Assembly: GCA_020636155.1 (NCBI GenBank)
Contig: JACJYM010000008.1
Location: 62,001 to 126,000 of the forward strand
Length of the DNA stretch: 64,000 nucleotides
Direction of reading: 5' to 3'
Source of the DNA: Lewinellaceae bacterium
GTDB lineage: Bacteria; Bacteroidota; Bacteroidia; Chitinophagales; Saprospiraceae
Under the pieces are notes generated by a model, which saw only the letters and a program-made list of their open reading frames with translations, was not told the DNA's origin and did not search any database. Both the position numbers and the translations under genes were made by a program. Of the stretch, positions 34,326 through 43,070 are shown piece after piece (within the stretch, counting starts at the first letter, position 1; every line of letters starts with the position of its first letter).

Positions 34326-35582
34326 TTATTTAAGTCCGAAAGCCTTTTTGATTTTATCAACATAGTCGAGCTTCTCCCACGTGAATGTCTCTACATTAAT
34401 TGTTTTCTTTTCTCCAGATCCGTTTACAAATACGAGTTTTTTCTTTTCAGATTCTCTGCCCATGTGACCATAAGCCGCTGTTTCTGAGTAAATAGGAGTT
34501 CTTAATTTTAACCTTTGCTCAATGGCATAAGGTCTCATGTCGAACAATTCGTAAATCTTTCGTGCTATTTCACTGTCGTGCATATCTACCTTTGCTGTGC
34601 CATAAGTATTCACATAAATATTCGTCGGTTTTGCTACACCAATGGCATAAGAAACTTGGACTAGTACCTCGTCACAGAGTCCAGAGGCGACCATGTTTTT
34701 GGCTATGTGTCTTGTTGCATAAGCAGCTGATCTGTCCACTTTACTTGGGTCTTTACCACTAAAGGCACCGCCTCCATGGGCACCTTTACCACCATAAGTA
34801 TCGACGATTATTTTTCTTCCAGTCAATCCTGTATCGCCGTGTGGTCCACCGATCACAAATTTTCCGGTTGGATTGATGTGATAGGTGATATTATCGTCAA
34901 ATAATACTTGAATTTTCTTAGGCATTTCCTTTTTTACCTTAGGTATCACTATTTTGATAATATCTTCTTTGATGGTTTTGAGCATATCTTTTTCTTTGTC
35001 AAAATCGTCATGCTGCGTCGATACGACAATACTATCAATACGAATCGGTGTATTGTCTTCTGAATATTCAATTGTGACTTGTGACTTGGCATCAGGGCGG
35101 AGATATTTCATTTTTTTCCCTTCATGCCTGATTTCTGCCAATACTTGTAATATTTTGTGTGACAGATCTAACGCCAATGGCATGTAGTTATATGTTTCGT
35201 TAGTAGCATAACCGAACATCATGCCCTGGTCACCGGCACCTTGATCCTCTTTGTTTTTTCTATCTACACCTCGATTAATATCCGGAGATTGTTCGTGTAT
35301 GGCAGAAAGCACACCACAAGAATTTGCTTCGAACATATATTCCGACTTCGTATATCCTATTTTTTTAATCACATCTCTTGCGATTTGTTGTACATCAAGA
35401 TAGGTGTTGGATTTGACCTCACCGGCTAAGATGACTTGTCCAGTTGTCACTAAAGTCTCACAGGCTATTTTAGATTCAGAATCGAATGCTAAAAAGTGAT
35501 CTACTAAAGAATCAGAAATTTGATCTGCAACTTTATCTGGATGTCCTTCAGAAACAGATTCAGATGTAAAAAGATATGACAT
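34326..35582 (-). CDS. metK: S-adenosylmethionine synthetase
   Basis: 418 residues. ESVSEGHPDKVADQISDSLV binds ATP; FVIGGPHGDTGLTGRKI and GGGAFSGKDPSKVDRSAAY are the other family signatures. It forms SAM from methionine and ATP in the cytoplasm. Length is slightly above the usual 384-400 because of an insert around residue 200 (KEKDMLKTIKEDI). Its mRNA leader is only about 28 bases, leaving no room for a SAM riboswitch. Together with cbs it covers two steps of sulfur amino-acid metabolism, but the genes are 6 kb apart. Confidence 0.95.
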   Translation of the reverse strand: MSYLFTSESVSEGHPDKVADQISDSLVDHFLAFDSESKIACETLVTTGQVILAGEVKSNTYLDVQQIARDVIKKIGYTKSEYMFEANSCGVLSAIHEQSPDINRGVDRKNKEDQGAGDQGMMFGYATNETYNYMPLALDLSHKILQVLAEIRHEGKKMKYLRPDAKSQVTIEYSEDNTPIRIDSIVVSTQHDDFDKEKDMLKTIKEDIIKIVIPKVKKEMPKKIQVLFDDNITYHINPTGKFVIGGPHGDTGLTGRKIIVDTYGGKGAHGGGAFSGKDPSKVDRSAAYATRHIAKNMVASGLCDEVLVQVSYAIGVAKPTNIYVNTYGTAKVDMHDSEIARKIYELFDMRPYAIEQRLKLRTPIYSETAAYGHMGRESEKKKLVFVNGSGEKKTINVETFTWEKLDYVDKIKKAFGLK

Positions 35583-35614
35583 TGTATACTTAAATTATTA
35601 TGAGTAAAGAAATG

Positions 35615-35644
35615 CAAAATTAACTTTTGCCGAAATATATTCAA
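35615..35644 (-). promoter_or_regulatory. metK promoter
   Basis: Minus strand TTG (35644-35642), 19 bases, TAATTTTG (35622-35615), 33 bases before the ATG. Confidence 0.65.
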
Positions 35645-35752
35645 CTAAACGAACATATTAAATACTCTATTGGTTTTTACATACATCAAAGTGAATGGTT
35701 AATCGTTCGTTAAATTTTTAAGTAGATAATTACGTATTGTATTTTTATATTT

Positions 35753-35760
35753 TACATTTG
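35753..35760 (+). promoter_or_regulatory. -7 box upstream of STAS gene
   Basis: TACATTTG on the plus strand, about 70 bases before the ATG at 35830. The leader ends with AAAGGAGAG just before the ATG, one of the few Shine-Dalgarno-like sequences in the window. Confidence 0.45.
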
Positions 35761-35829
35761 TGAATTCTTTTGAAAGCAGGAAATGAAGCATTCAAAAAGA
35801 ATCTTTAGAAATTTAGTAAAAAAGGAGAG

Positions 35830-36207
35830 ATGAAATTTACCTTAGATAAAAACGAAGATTTTTCAGTATTTAAATTGAATGAAGAAAATTTGAATTCTAT
35901 TATGGCACCGAATTTAAAATCGGAGTTTATATTCCTAAGAAATGAGGGAGTGAGAAATCTGATATTGGATATGACGGATGTGAAATATGTAGATTCTAGT
36001 GGCTTAAGTTCAATTTTAACAGCCAATCGTCTATGGAATGGTTATGGTACTTTTGTGGTATGTGGTGCCGTTCATCCTTCGGTAAAAAAATTAATTGAAA
36101 TCTCACATTTAGGCTCGATTCTTACCCTCGTACCGACATTAGAAGAGGCTCGTGAATATATTTTTCTAGATTCTATAGAAAGACAGCTAAAAAGCGAAGA
36201 AGAGTAG
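35830..36207 (+). CDS. STAS-domain anti-sigma-factor antagonist
   Basis: 125 residues: a single STAS domain with LILDMTDVKYVDSSGLSSIL, in which the DSSG serine is the phosphorylation site of SpoIIAA/RsbV proteins. Such proteins release sigma or other partners from an HPK-like kinase. No kinase or phosphatase gene is adjacent. Cytoplasmic. Located 77 bp before the RNase Z gene in the same direction, perhaps co-transcribed. Confidence 0.85.
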   Translation: MKFTLDKNEDFSVFKLNEENLNSIMAPNLKSEFIFLRNEGVRNLILDMTDVKYVDSSGLSSILTANRLWNGYGTFVVCGAVHPSVKKLIEISHLGSILTLVPTLEEAREYIFLDSIERQLKSEEE

Positions 36208-36284
36208 AATACTTTATCATTTAAATTTGGTTGAACTGTTAGAAATATCTTTTTTGTTTTATACTGGCAAAAGTTGATATTCAA

Positions 36285-37193
36285 ATGAAAAAATTTGAAG
36301 TAACAGTTTTGGGTGCAAATGCGGCACTTCCTCAGGTCGGAAGATCGACTTCTGCACAAGTATTAAATTATAATGAGAATCTATTCCTCATCGATTGTGG
36401 TGAAGGTACTCAGCTCAGGCTTGACCAATGCAAGATTAAAAGAAATCGAATAAGTCATGTCTTTATCAGTCATCTCCATGGAGATCACGTTTATGGATTG
36501 CCTGGTTTATTGACAAGTTATAATCATTTTTCGAGAAGTAAGAAATTGACCCTTGTGGGGGTATCAGGACTTCAAGAATTTGTACAAAGTGTTTTGAAAA
36601 TCTCTTCAGGATATTTGGATTACGAACTAGAGATTCGGGAAGTTCCCAATGATACAACCACACTGGTATTCGAGTCTGAACATTTGCAAATATTTGCTTT
36701 TCCTCTTGTACATCGAGTACCAACCGTTGGATATTTGTTTAAAGAGAAGCAATCTTATAACATTAATCCGGCAGCTATTGAAAGATACTCACTGAGTATT
36801 GAGGAAATGCAAAACATTAGATTTGGTACCTCAATTATTAGAGATGGAATCGAACTCCCTTTGCAAGATTTAACACTTTCGATACATGAACCGCGGTCAT
36901 ACGCTTATATGTCGGACACGATTTATTCAGAGGGATATGCTGATTTTCTTTATGGGTTGACGACCCTTTATCATGAATCCACTTATCTTGAAGATTTGGT
37001 AGATAAAGCCATCGAAAGGGGCCACAGTACTGCAAAACAAGCCGCAAAATTTGCTAAATTGATCAATGCTAAAAGACTATTACTAGGCCACTTTAGCAGT
37101 CGCTATGACAAGCGTCAGGTTTTTAGAGAGGAGGCAAAAGAATTCTTCGAAGAGTCCATCATCGTGAAAGATGGAAAAACCTATTTTATATAG
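36285..37193 (+). CDS. rnz: Ribonuclease Z
   Basis: 302 residues of the metallo-beta-lactamase fold. The zinc motif VFISHLHGDHVYGLPGL, DTIYSEGYADFLYGLTTLYH and LLLGHFSSRYD agree with tRNA 3'-endonuclease (ElaC type, about 305 residues). It removes 3' trailers from tRNA precursors. The start at 36285 gives MKKFEVTVLGANAALPQVGR, matching the family. No odd features. Confidence 0.92.
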   Translation: MKKFEVTVLGANAALPQVGRSTSAQVLNYNENLFLIDCGEGTQLRLDQCKIKRNRISHVFISHLHGDHVYGLPGLLTSYNHFSRSKKLTLVGVSGLQEFVQSVLKISSGYLDYELEIREVPNDTTTLVFESEHLQIFAFPLVHRVPTVGYLFKEKQSYNINPAAIERYSLSIEEMQNIRFGTSIIRDGIELPLQDLTLSIHEPRSYAYMSDTIYSEGYADFLYGLTTLYHESTYLEDLVDKAIERGHSTAKQAAKFAKLINAKRLLLGHFSSRYDKRQVFREEAKEFFEESIIVKDGKTYFI

Positions 37194-37322
37194 ACTAATA
37201 GAATAAATATTAATGATTAATCAAAGTTAAAATAATTAGAATCTTTAATCTTTTTATATCCAGTGACAATAGATTGGATATGACAATTTGAACTAATTTT
37301 ATCGGACTTCGAATTCAATTTT

Positions 37323-38405
37323 TCAAAATGGACTGCTATACTCCTCATTGTTTAAATAGGTCTCGTCCGTAAGTGTATTCAAAAAGTTGATGATATCTGC
37401 TTTATCTTCTTCCGTTAGTTTTAAACCACCTTTTTCCACGACCTGTATCAATGCCGGATCTATCGAATTTGACATTTTTAGGTGCTCGTTATAATGGTCT
37501 AGTACGTCATTAAGGGTTTTGAATCTGCCATCATGCATATAGGGTGCAGTTACGGCTACATTTCTGAGTGATGGCACTTTGAATTTTGCTCGGTCACTTT
37601 CAAGTCCTGTAACCATTTCTCGACCAATATCAGTAATTTCAGCGTCACCGTCTAGTCCATTATTCATATATTTGTTGTTTTCAAAATTGAAGCCAGAGTG
37701 ACAGTGGGCACAGTCGGCACCAGAATATTCAGGGAAATAGGGATTAAATTCGGTCTCGAATAGTGCTAAACCTCTTTCCTCACTTGCGCTTAATGTTGTT
37801 TCACCTCTTTTAAATTTATCGTATTTGCTATCATTACTGACGATGCTCAACATAAACTGTTCCATGGCGAGAGACATCTTTTCGGGAGTTATATCTTCTG
37901 TACCATAAGATCGAATAAATTGGTTTCGGTACTCTCCTGATGAGTTTAATTTGGCGATGACATTATCCAAGGTTTCATTCATTTCTAGAGGATCTTGAAT
38001 GGGTTTTAGTGATTGGTCTCGGAGGAGGTGAGCTCTTCCATCCCAGAAAAATTCATTGCTATGCCAAGCCATATTAAAAATGGCCATGGCTTGACGCTTT
38101 CCCGGTAATTTCTCGACACCGACAGAGAACCGGGTCGTATCCGAAAAGCCATCATTTTGAACATGACAGCTCGCACAGGACATCGATTGGTCTCTTGATA
38201 ACATTTTTTCATAGAACAACATTCGACCTAGTTTAACTATTTGATTGGTCAAAACATTGTCAATGGGAAGGGTAGGAGCTGGAAAATATCCAGATTTTAA
38301 GGTGTATGGAGTTTCATCTAATTTTACCTCTTCTATCTTCTCTTCTTTATTGCAAGCTGATAGGAGTACAGCGAAAATCGAAATTATGGAAAATGAGAAT
38401 TTCAT
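37323..38405 (-). CDS. Diheme cytochrome c peroxidase / MbnH-like protein (copy 1)
   Basis: 360 residues with a lipoprotein signal (LLSACNK, Cys18). Two CXXCH heme sites: MSCASCHVQN near residue 80 and DCAHCHSGFNFENN near 230. The distal ligand region APYMHDGRF near 290 is conserved. This is the MauG/MbnH/BCCP family, in which some members catalyse oxidative modification of a partner. The upstream gene is another copy (gap 5 bp) and the one before that an MbnP-like protein, so a partner role is likely. Anchored to the periplasmic face of a membrane. Confidence 0.9.
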   Translation of the reverse strand: MKFSFSIISIFAVLLSACNKEEKIEEVKLDETPYTLKSGYFPAPTLPIDNVLTNQIVKLGRMLFYEKMLSRDQSMSCASCHVQNDGFSDTTRFSVGVEKLPGKRQAMAIFNMAWHSNEFFWDGRAHLLRDQSLKPIQDPLEMNETLDNVIAKLNSSGEYRNQFIRSYGTEDITPEKMSLAMEQFMLSIVSNDSKYDKFKRGETTLSASEERGLALFETEFNPYFPEYSGADCAHCHSGFNFENNKYMNNGLDGDAEITDIGREMVTGLESDRAKFKVPSLRNVAVTAPYMHDGRFKTLNDVLDHYNEHLKMSNSIDPALIQVVEKGGLKLTEEDKADIINFLNTLTDETYLNNEEYSSPF

Positions 38406-38410
38406 AGTTA

Positions 38411-39427
38411 TTATTTATGAATTAGTGTATTCGTAATAAACGTTTTGTCGGTCAATGAATTTAGAAATGCTTTTAAATCCTCTTTTTCACTTTCCGAAAG
38501 ATGAAGTGGTTTGATTAAGGAACTTTTTTGAGGATTTTCTGCTCCTCCTGTATTATAATGATCTATTACCTCATCCAGAGTGGACATTGATCCATCGTGC
38601 ATATAGGGTGCTGTAAGGGCTATGTTTCTGAGGCTGGGAGTTTTGAATTTGGCAAAATCTTCTTCCTTGCCTGTGAGTCTGAATCTCCCGGAATCCGAAT
38701 ATTCGTCGTATAATCCATTATTCTCAAAGGAATAATTCGTGAAGTTAAACCCCGAGTGGCACTGAGAACACTGCAATCTGTCACTAAAAAACAAGTTCAT
38801 TCCTCGTATTTCATTTTCATTTAAAGCACTTTGGTCGTTATAATTTTCATACTTATCATAAGGGCTATAACCACTTATAAGACTGCGTTCGAATGTGGCA
38901 ATGGCTCTCGTAATGACGAAGGCATCGGGAATTCTATCATAAGCCTCCAGTGCCATCTCTACGTAACTGACATCTTGATTCATGCGTTCAGCGATCAGTA
39001 ATATGTTGAAATCAAATTCATTGTGTTCTTGAATGGGCACCAAAACTTGCATTTCCAAAGTAGGCACACCCCCTTCTCTGAGATAGTAAGGATGAAAGGC
39101 GACATTGGCAAGGGAAGGTGCATTTCGTGTCCCTACTCGTGCCTCAACACCTTGGCTTACTGAAACCTTGTCGCTGAAGGCATTTTCTGCAAGGTGGCAG
39201 GAAGCACAACTAATTGACTTATCAGAAGATAGTATGGGGTCGTAAAACAGTTTTTTGCCAAGTTCCCATCGCGATTTGGAATAAAGATTATCCGCAGGAA
39301 ATTGAATTGCATCAAATCCCTTGGGAATTTCCATGAGTTCAAAGTGCTTTTCTACAGAAATTTCCTCTTTGCTACATGAAAAGAGAAATGATATCAAAAG
39401 GATAAAAACCCAACTTAATCGAATCAT
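38411..39427 (-). CDS. Diheme cytochrome c peroxidase / MbnH-like protein (copy 2)
   Basis: 338 residues with lipobox FLFSCSK (Cys18) and two heme motifs: ISCASCHLAENAFSD near residue 75 and QCSQCHSGFNFTNYSF near 215. TAPYMHDGSMSTL follows near 275. The family is the same as the preceding gene's, but the proteins are clearly diverged. It follows the MbnP-like gene by 12 bp. Two such enzymes beside one MbnP partner are noteworthy. Heme loading requires cytochrome c maturation, not encoded here. Confidence 0.9.
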   Translation of the reverse strand: MIRLSWVFILLISFLFSCSKEEISVEKHFELMEIPKGFDAIQFPADNLYSKSRWELGKKLFYDPILSSDKSISCASCHLAENAFSDKVSVSQGVEARVGTRNAPSLANVAFHPYYLREGGVPTLEMQVLVPIQEHNEFDFNILLIAERMNQDVSYVEMALEAYDRIPDAFVITRAIATFERSLISGYSPYDKYENYNDQSALNENEIRGMNLFFSDRLQCSQCHSGFNFTNYSFENNGLYDEYSDSGRFRLTGKEEDFAKFKTPSLRNIALTAPYMHDGSMSTLDEVIDHYNTGGAENPQKSSLIKPLHLSESEKEDLKAFLNSLTDKTFITNTLIHK

Positions 39428-39439
39428 AGGCCTATACTA

Positions 39440-40408
39440 CTATTGAATAACGATACGTTTGGTTGCAATTGTCTTATGTCCTACTTGTAAACTCACGAAA
39501 TAAATACCTGCATTCAATCCATTAAGTTGGATTACTTCCTCATTTTTTACACCCAAATTATTTTGTAGTATTTTGCCGGATGTATCTGAGATTACCAAAT
39601 CTCCGTAATTTACATTTGAATCATTAAACAAAACTTTTATAAAATCTTCAGAAACTACCGTGGGATAAATATCAAACTGAATCGATTGAAGTTCCTCTTC
39701 GGTAGCACTCGTTGATTCTGATACGGTAAAGACATTTCTAGCCAAATTGTTGATACACACTTGAGCTTCATCACTTTCACCATGTACTACGACTCCATAT
39801 TGAATGTCAATGTTTTTTAGTGCTTGGGTATAGTCCGCATTTAAAGAAATCGTTACCTGACCATCAACAGGTATGGCATTAAGATCTATGCTTACCGAGC
39901 TATAATTAGAATCTCCAAGTCCATGCAATTGAAATACTTGATCCATGTTCGAGCCGCAAAATCCCTCCATTGCCACAAATCTGTACCCGGCAGTCCACCC
40001 CCAATGCATGGAAGGAAACTTGGGTGACAATGGGTGATTGGCAGGATAACTTGCAGGATCTGTGTGATTGTGAGTGGCATCAACGCCAATGTAAAATTCT
40101 ATTTTTTCTACATTATTAATGTCGAAATTTCCAAGGTTGATGTTTGTTTTTTTACCTGCATCTACGAGTATCCAAGTATCTTCAACGTTTGTGACTGTAC
40201 CACCATCGTGAGTAATGGATATTTCTGATAGGTAATATTCCATTCTGGTGACTAGAAAATTTTCATCCAAATTATTTTGAGCCATTTTATTCATTTCAAA
40301 ATCCTCTTCTCCCAATTTGTGATTAATATTCAGGTAAACGGCATTTTGTGCATTCAGACCGAACATAGAGGCTATTGTGAAAAGTAAAAGTGTAAATATT
40401 TTATTCAT
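39440..40408 (-). CDS. MbnP-like protein with T9SS sorting domain
   Basis: 322 residues from the ATG at 40408 (a longer frame from 40459 starts before the -7 box). The signal peptide ends FGLNAQN. The MbnP domain (about 20-230) has LGEEDFEMNKMAQNNLDENF, THNHTDPASYPANHPLSPKF and MHWGWTAGYRFVAMEG. In MbnP proteins a tryptophan is oxidised to kynurenine by MbnH for copper binding. The last about 75 residues (FDIYPTVVSEDF to TKRIVIQ) are a T9SS C-terminal domain, unlike the proteobacterial proteins. First gene of the three-gene operon. Confidence 0.85.
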   Translation of the reverse strand: MNKIFTLLLFTIASMFGLNAQNAVYLNINHKLGEEDFEMNKMAQNNLDENFLVTRMEYYLSEISITHDGGTVTNVEDTWILVDAGKKTNINLGNFDINNVEKIEFYIGVDATHNHTDPASYPANHPLSPKFPSMHWGWTAGYRFVAMEGFCGSNMDQVFQLHGLGDSNYSSVSIDLNAIPVDGQVTISLNADYTQALKNIDIQYGVVVHGESDEAQVCINNLARNVFTVSESTSATEEELQSIQFDIYPTVVSEDFIKVLFNDSNVNYGDLVISDTSGKILQNNLGVKNEEVIQLNGLNAGIYFVSLQVGHKTIATKRIVIQ

Positions 40409-40425
40409 AGTTGTAGTATTTTGAC

Positions 40426-40433
40426 CAAAATTA
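40426..40433 (-). promoter_or_regulatory. -7 box of mbnP-like operon
   Basis: TAATTTTG on the minus strand, 17 bases before the ATG at 40408. It decides against the longer frame from 40459. No clear -33. Confidence 0.5.
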
Positions 40434-40651
40434 AAGCTTTTTATTGAATTCCCAGCCATGATTTGCTTAAATATGATAGAGAATGGATTAAGGAAACCAA
40501 GCTGTGTGTGCTAATTCACAGAAACAGTTGATTTTTGACAATCAAACAATTTTGATTAGACAGAATAAATTATATATAAAGATTTTAGATATGACATAGA
40601 AATCAAATTCTTTATGCGTACTTTTATGACTTTATAAATCTGACTTGAGAG

Positions 40652-41245
40652 ATGTTTTTAGAACCAAGTTTTCGCGGACAACGCAGCGGATGGATTGAAG
40701 TCGTGTGTGGCTCCATGTTTTCAGGTAAAACAGAAGAACTTATCAGGAGACTGAGAAGAGCCCAGATTGCCAATCAGAAAGTAGAAATCTTTAAACCCAA
40801 AAGAGATACCCGCTATGATGAGCATAATGTGGTGTCACATAATGAAAATTACATCAGAAGTATCCCCATCGAGAAGAGTACCGAGATGCTGCAATATGTG
40901 AGAGATGTCAATGTGGTAGGAGTGGATGAAGCTCAGTTTTTCGATGAAGATTTAGTGGAAGTCTGCCAAAAATTGGCGATTGCAGGTGTGAGGGTCATCG
41001 TGGCGGGTCTTGATATGGATTTTAGGGGAAAGCCATTCGGACCTATTCCAGATTTGCTCGCGGTGGCCGAATACATCACCAAAGTGCATGCGATATGCCC
41101 TCATTGTGGCAATCTTGCGACGCATTCTTACAGGCTCAGCGCAGAGACTGAAACCGTCGTATTAGGTGAGAAAGATAAATACGAACCTCGCTGCAGAATA
41201 TGTTATGAAATGGGAAATATCCTAGATTTTAGACGGAAAGATTGA
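40652..41245 (+). CDS. tdk: Thymidine kinase
   Basis: 197 residues, type II enzyme. P-loop GSMFSGKTEELIRRL, VGVDEAQFFD for the Walker B/lid, and the zinc-binding CPHCG with CRICYE. It phosphorylates thymidine with ATP in pyrimidine salvage, complementing thyA and upp in this window. Stop codon directly abuts the stop of the convergent gene on the minus strand. Length normal. Confidence 0.93.
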   Translation: MFLEPSFRGQRSGWIEVVCGSMFSGKTEELIRRLRRAQIANQKVEIFKPKRDTRYDEHNVVSHNENYIRSIPIEKSTEMLQYVRDVNVVGVDEAQFFDEDLVEVCQKLAIAGVRVIVAGLDMDFRGKPFGPIPDLLAVAEYITKVHAICPHCGNLATHSYRLSAETETVVLGEKDKYEPRCRICYEMGNILDFRRKD

Positions 41246-42097
41246 TTATTCTCTTTTCCAAATCAATTCCGGGATTACTTGATTTTCCTTGATAATTCCT
41301 GCTTTTACGAGATTAAATACCACACTTTTAACCATCTTATCGCTAACCCAGCCATGAATGGCCCATTCGGTGGAGTGAAACCAGCGTTCTACTTGATCAT
41401 AATCTTGATGATATCGGGTACTCACGAGGGATATACTTTCGTCAGAATTCATAAATAGATCCGAAGAGTCATGAATGGTTCTTAACATACGTATCAATTC
41501 CTTTGGATTTTCTTTAATGACTTTATCCGTTGCTGCAATGACAAAACATGGCCAAGGAGTAAGATATTCGCCTATCCGACGTAAAATGCCCTGCTCTACA
41601 TAGGGTAGAGTGGTATATTTTTCCCAATAGAATACATCTGATTCTAGATTACTCAGTGAATTTAAAGCACCGTCAAGATTCTTTACTATGACAAATTGGT
41701 CTTCTACGATGCTTTTGTTTTTTGCATTGGCATCAACTATAGGCATGAGATGAGATCCTGAGCCAAATCGGCTGATAGCGAATTTTTTGTCAAAAATATT
41801 TTTATAATTCTTTAAGGTATTATGATATCCAGTATGCACTCCCCATATAAGTGGTGTATTGACATAAACGCTGATTAGTTTTGAGGGATTGCCATTGATG
41901 ATATCAGTAATGATGCCTTCAGTAAGCAAGATGCACACATCGACCTCGTCATTGCGCAAAGCTTTGGTCATTTGACCTGTGCCACCGTCATAAGTTTGCC
42001 AATGAACAGCAACATCACGCTTGGCAAATTCACCATTTTCAATGGCAAGATGGATAGGCAAATTAAAATGCTCGGGAACACCACCAATTCGTATCAT
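41246..42097 (-). CDS. Cytoplasmic periplasmic-binding-fold protein (NMT1/SsuA-like)
   Basis: 283 residues: a complete bilobed binding domain with GGVPEHFNLPIHLAIENGEF at the very N-terminus, VDVCILLTEG and SRFGSGSHLMPI. There is no signal peptide, lipobox or TM segment, and no permease or ATPase gene adjoins it. Related signal-less proteins occur in bacteria and fungi (for example Candida Ca3427), recalled from the literature. Possible cytoplasmic ligand sensor or enzyme; not a conventional importer part. Confidence 0.75.
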   Translation of the reverse strand: MIRIGGVPEHFNLPIHLAIENGEFAKRDVAVHWQTYDGGTGQMTKALRNDEVDVCILLTEGIITDIINGNPSKLISVYVNTPLIWGVHTGYHNTLKNYKNIFDKKFAISRFGSGSHLMPIVDANAKNKSIVEDQFVIVKNLDGALNSLSNLESDVFYWEKYTTLPYVEQGILRRIGEYLTPWPCFVIAATDKVIKENPKELIRMLRTIHDSSDLFMNSDESISLVSTRYHQDYDQVERWFHSTEWAIHGWVSDKMVKSVVFNLVKAGIIKENQVIPELIWKRE

Positions 42098-42192
42098 TTA
42101 TTGATTTTTATGATTTCTGAATGCTTAAGAAGTGCAATTATAGAAACAAATACTATTTTTACTTTCTTTATGAGGCAAATAAATTTTTAAAA

Positions 42193-42648
42193 ATGAGAAT
42201 TGAATCAACTGGGGTCACGGATTATCTGAATAAAGTTCCGACTGATAAATCGCCTGCATTGAATAAGCTGAGAGCCACGATTTTAGATCATCTTCCAGTG
42301 GGATATGATGAAGAAATCAGCTACGGAATGATAGGTTACGTGGTGCCATTATCGACTTATCCTGCAGGATATCACTGTACTCCCAATACTCCTCTTCCAT
42401 TTGCAAGTATAGCGGCACAGAAAAATTTTATTGGTTTTTATCACATGGGCCTGTATGCGATGCCCGATTTATACAAGTGGTTTGTGCAGGAATACCCTAA
42501 GTATTCAAAGTATAAATTGGACATGGGAAAGAGCTGCGTCAGGTTTAAAAGAATGGATGACATTCCTTATGAATTGATAGGTCGACTCATGGAAAAAGTA
42601 AGCGTCGCAGATTGGATAAATACCTATGAAAGTGCCTTCAAAAAATAG
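42193..42648 (+). CDS. DUF1801 family protein
   Basis: 151 residues from the ATG at 42193; the frame continues 24 codons upstream from 42121 with a low-complexity sequence, so the later start is preferred. EEISYGMIGYVVPLSTYPAG and FIGFYHMGLYAMPDLYKWFV fit DUF1801, and FKRMDDIPYELIGRLMEKV closes it. Its structure is like frataxin, and function is unknown; cytoplasmic. Tail-to-tail with the TerB-like gene, separated by one base. Confidence 0.8.
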   Translation: MRIESTGVTDYLNKVPTDKSPALNKLRATILDHLPVGYDEEISYGMIGYVVPLSTYPAGYHCTPNTPLPFASIAAQKNFIGFYHMGLYAMPDLYKWFVQEYPKYSKYKLDMGKSCVRFKRMDDIPYELIGRLMEKVSVADWINTYESAFKK

Positions 42649-42649
42649 T

Positions 42650-43054
42650 CTAGTTCTGATATTTTTGAATAATTTTAATAAGGGCATCTTCCGGCAATCT
42701 AGTCTTGAGGTGCTCCTTCATCACATTGATGAAATCATTTAACATGAGTTCATTGAAGCCCAATTTTACACCGATTCGATGGATGATTTTTTCTTCTGAA
42801 GGCATGATTTTTCCATCGATTTTCATTGCAAATAATAAATAGTACATCAATGTCATCCTTTCCATTTCATTGGGTGGCGGTTGCAATGGATAAGATGTCG
42901 GGTTTTCCGCAATTTGATCTATTTCCGATGCAGATAGTCCGAGAGAATCTGCCATTTCTTTTAGGAATGAAAGTTCCGGGTTGGATATTTCGTTGTCTGA
43001 TTTTACCAATTCGATGGTTAATGCAAAAAATTGTTCTGCTCTATCTTTATTCAT
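42650..43054 (-). CDS. TerB-like protein
   Basis: 134 residues, all helical with two EF-hand-like acidic turns (SDNEISNPELSFLKEMADS; KIDGKIMPSEEKIIHRIG), the TerB tellurite-resistance fold. TerB-like proteins bind metals and are linked to phage defence and stress complexes, but no other ter gene lies here. It follows the large FG-GAP protein gene by 16 bp and probably shares its mRNA. Cytoplasmic. Confidence 0.75.
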   Translation of the reverse strand: MNKDRAEQFFALTIELVKSDNEISNPELSFLKEMADSLGLSASEIDQIAENPTSYPLQPPPNEMERMTLMYYLLFAMKIDGKIMPSEEKIIHRIGVKLGFNELMLNDFINVMKEHLKTRLPEDALIKIIQKYQN

Positions 43055-43070
43055 GTTGGATTATTTAAAA

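Noticed and set aside
35583..35660. SAM riboswitch before metK
   Set aside because: The promoter leaves a leader of only about 28 bases, too short for any known SAM riboswitch, and no aptamer-like pairing was seen.
37200..37300. ATATCCA/TGGATAT inverted repeat as a terminator between rnz and the peroxidase gene
   Set aside because: Arms of only seven bases with a 12-base loop and no T-tract on the correct side in either direction.
40409..40459. Longer N-terminus for the MbnP-like protein
   Set aside because: The -7 box at 40426-40433 lies inside it, and the extra residues would bury the signal peptide.
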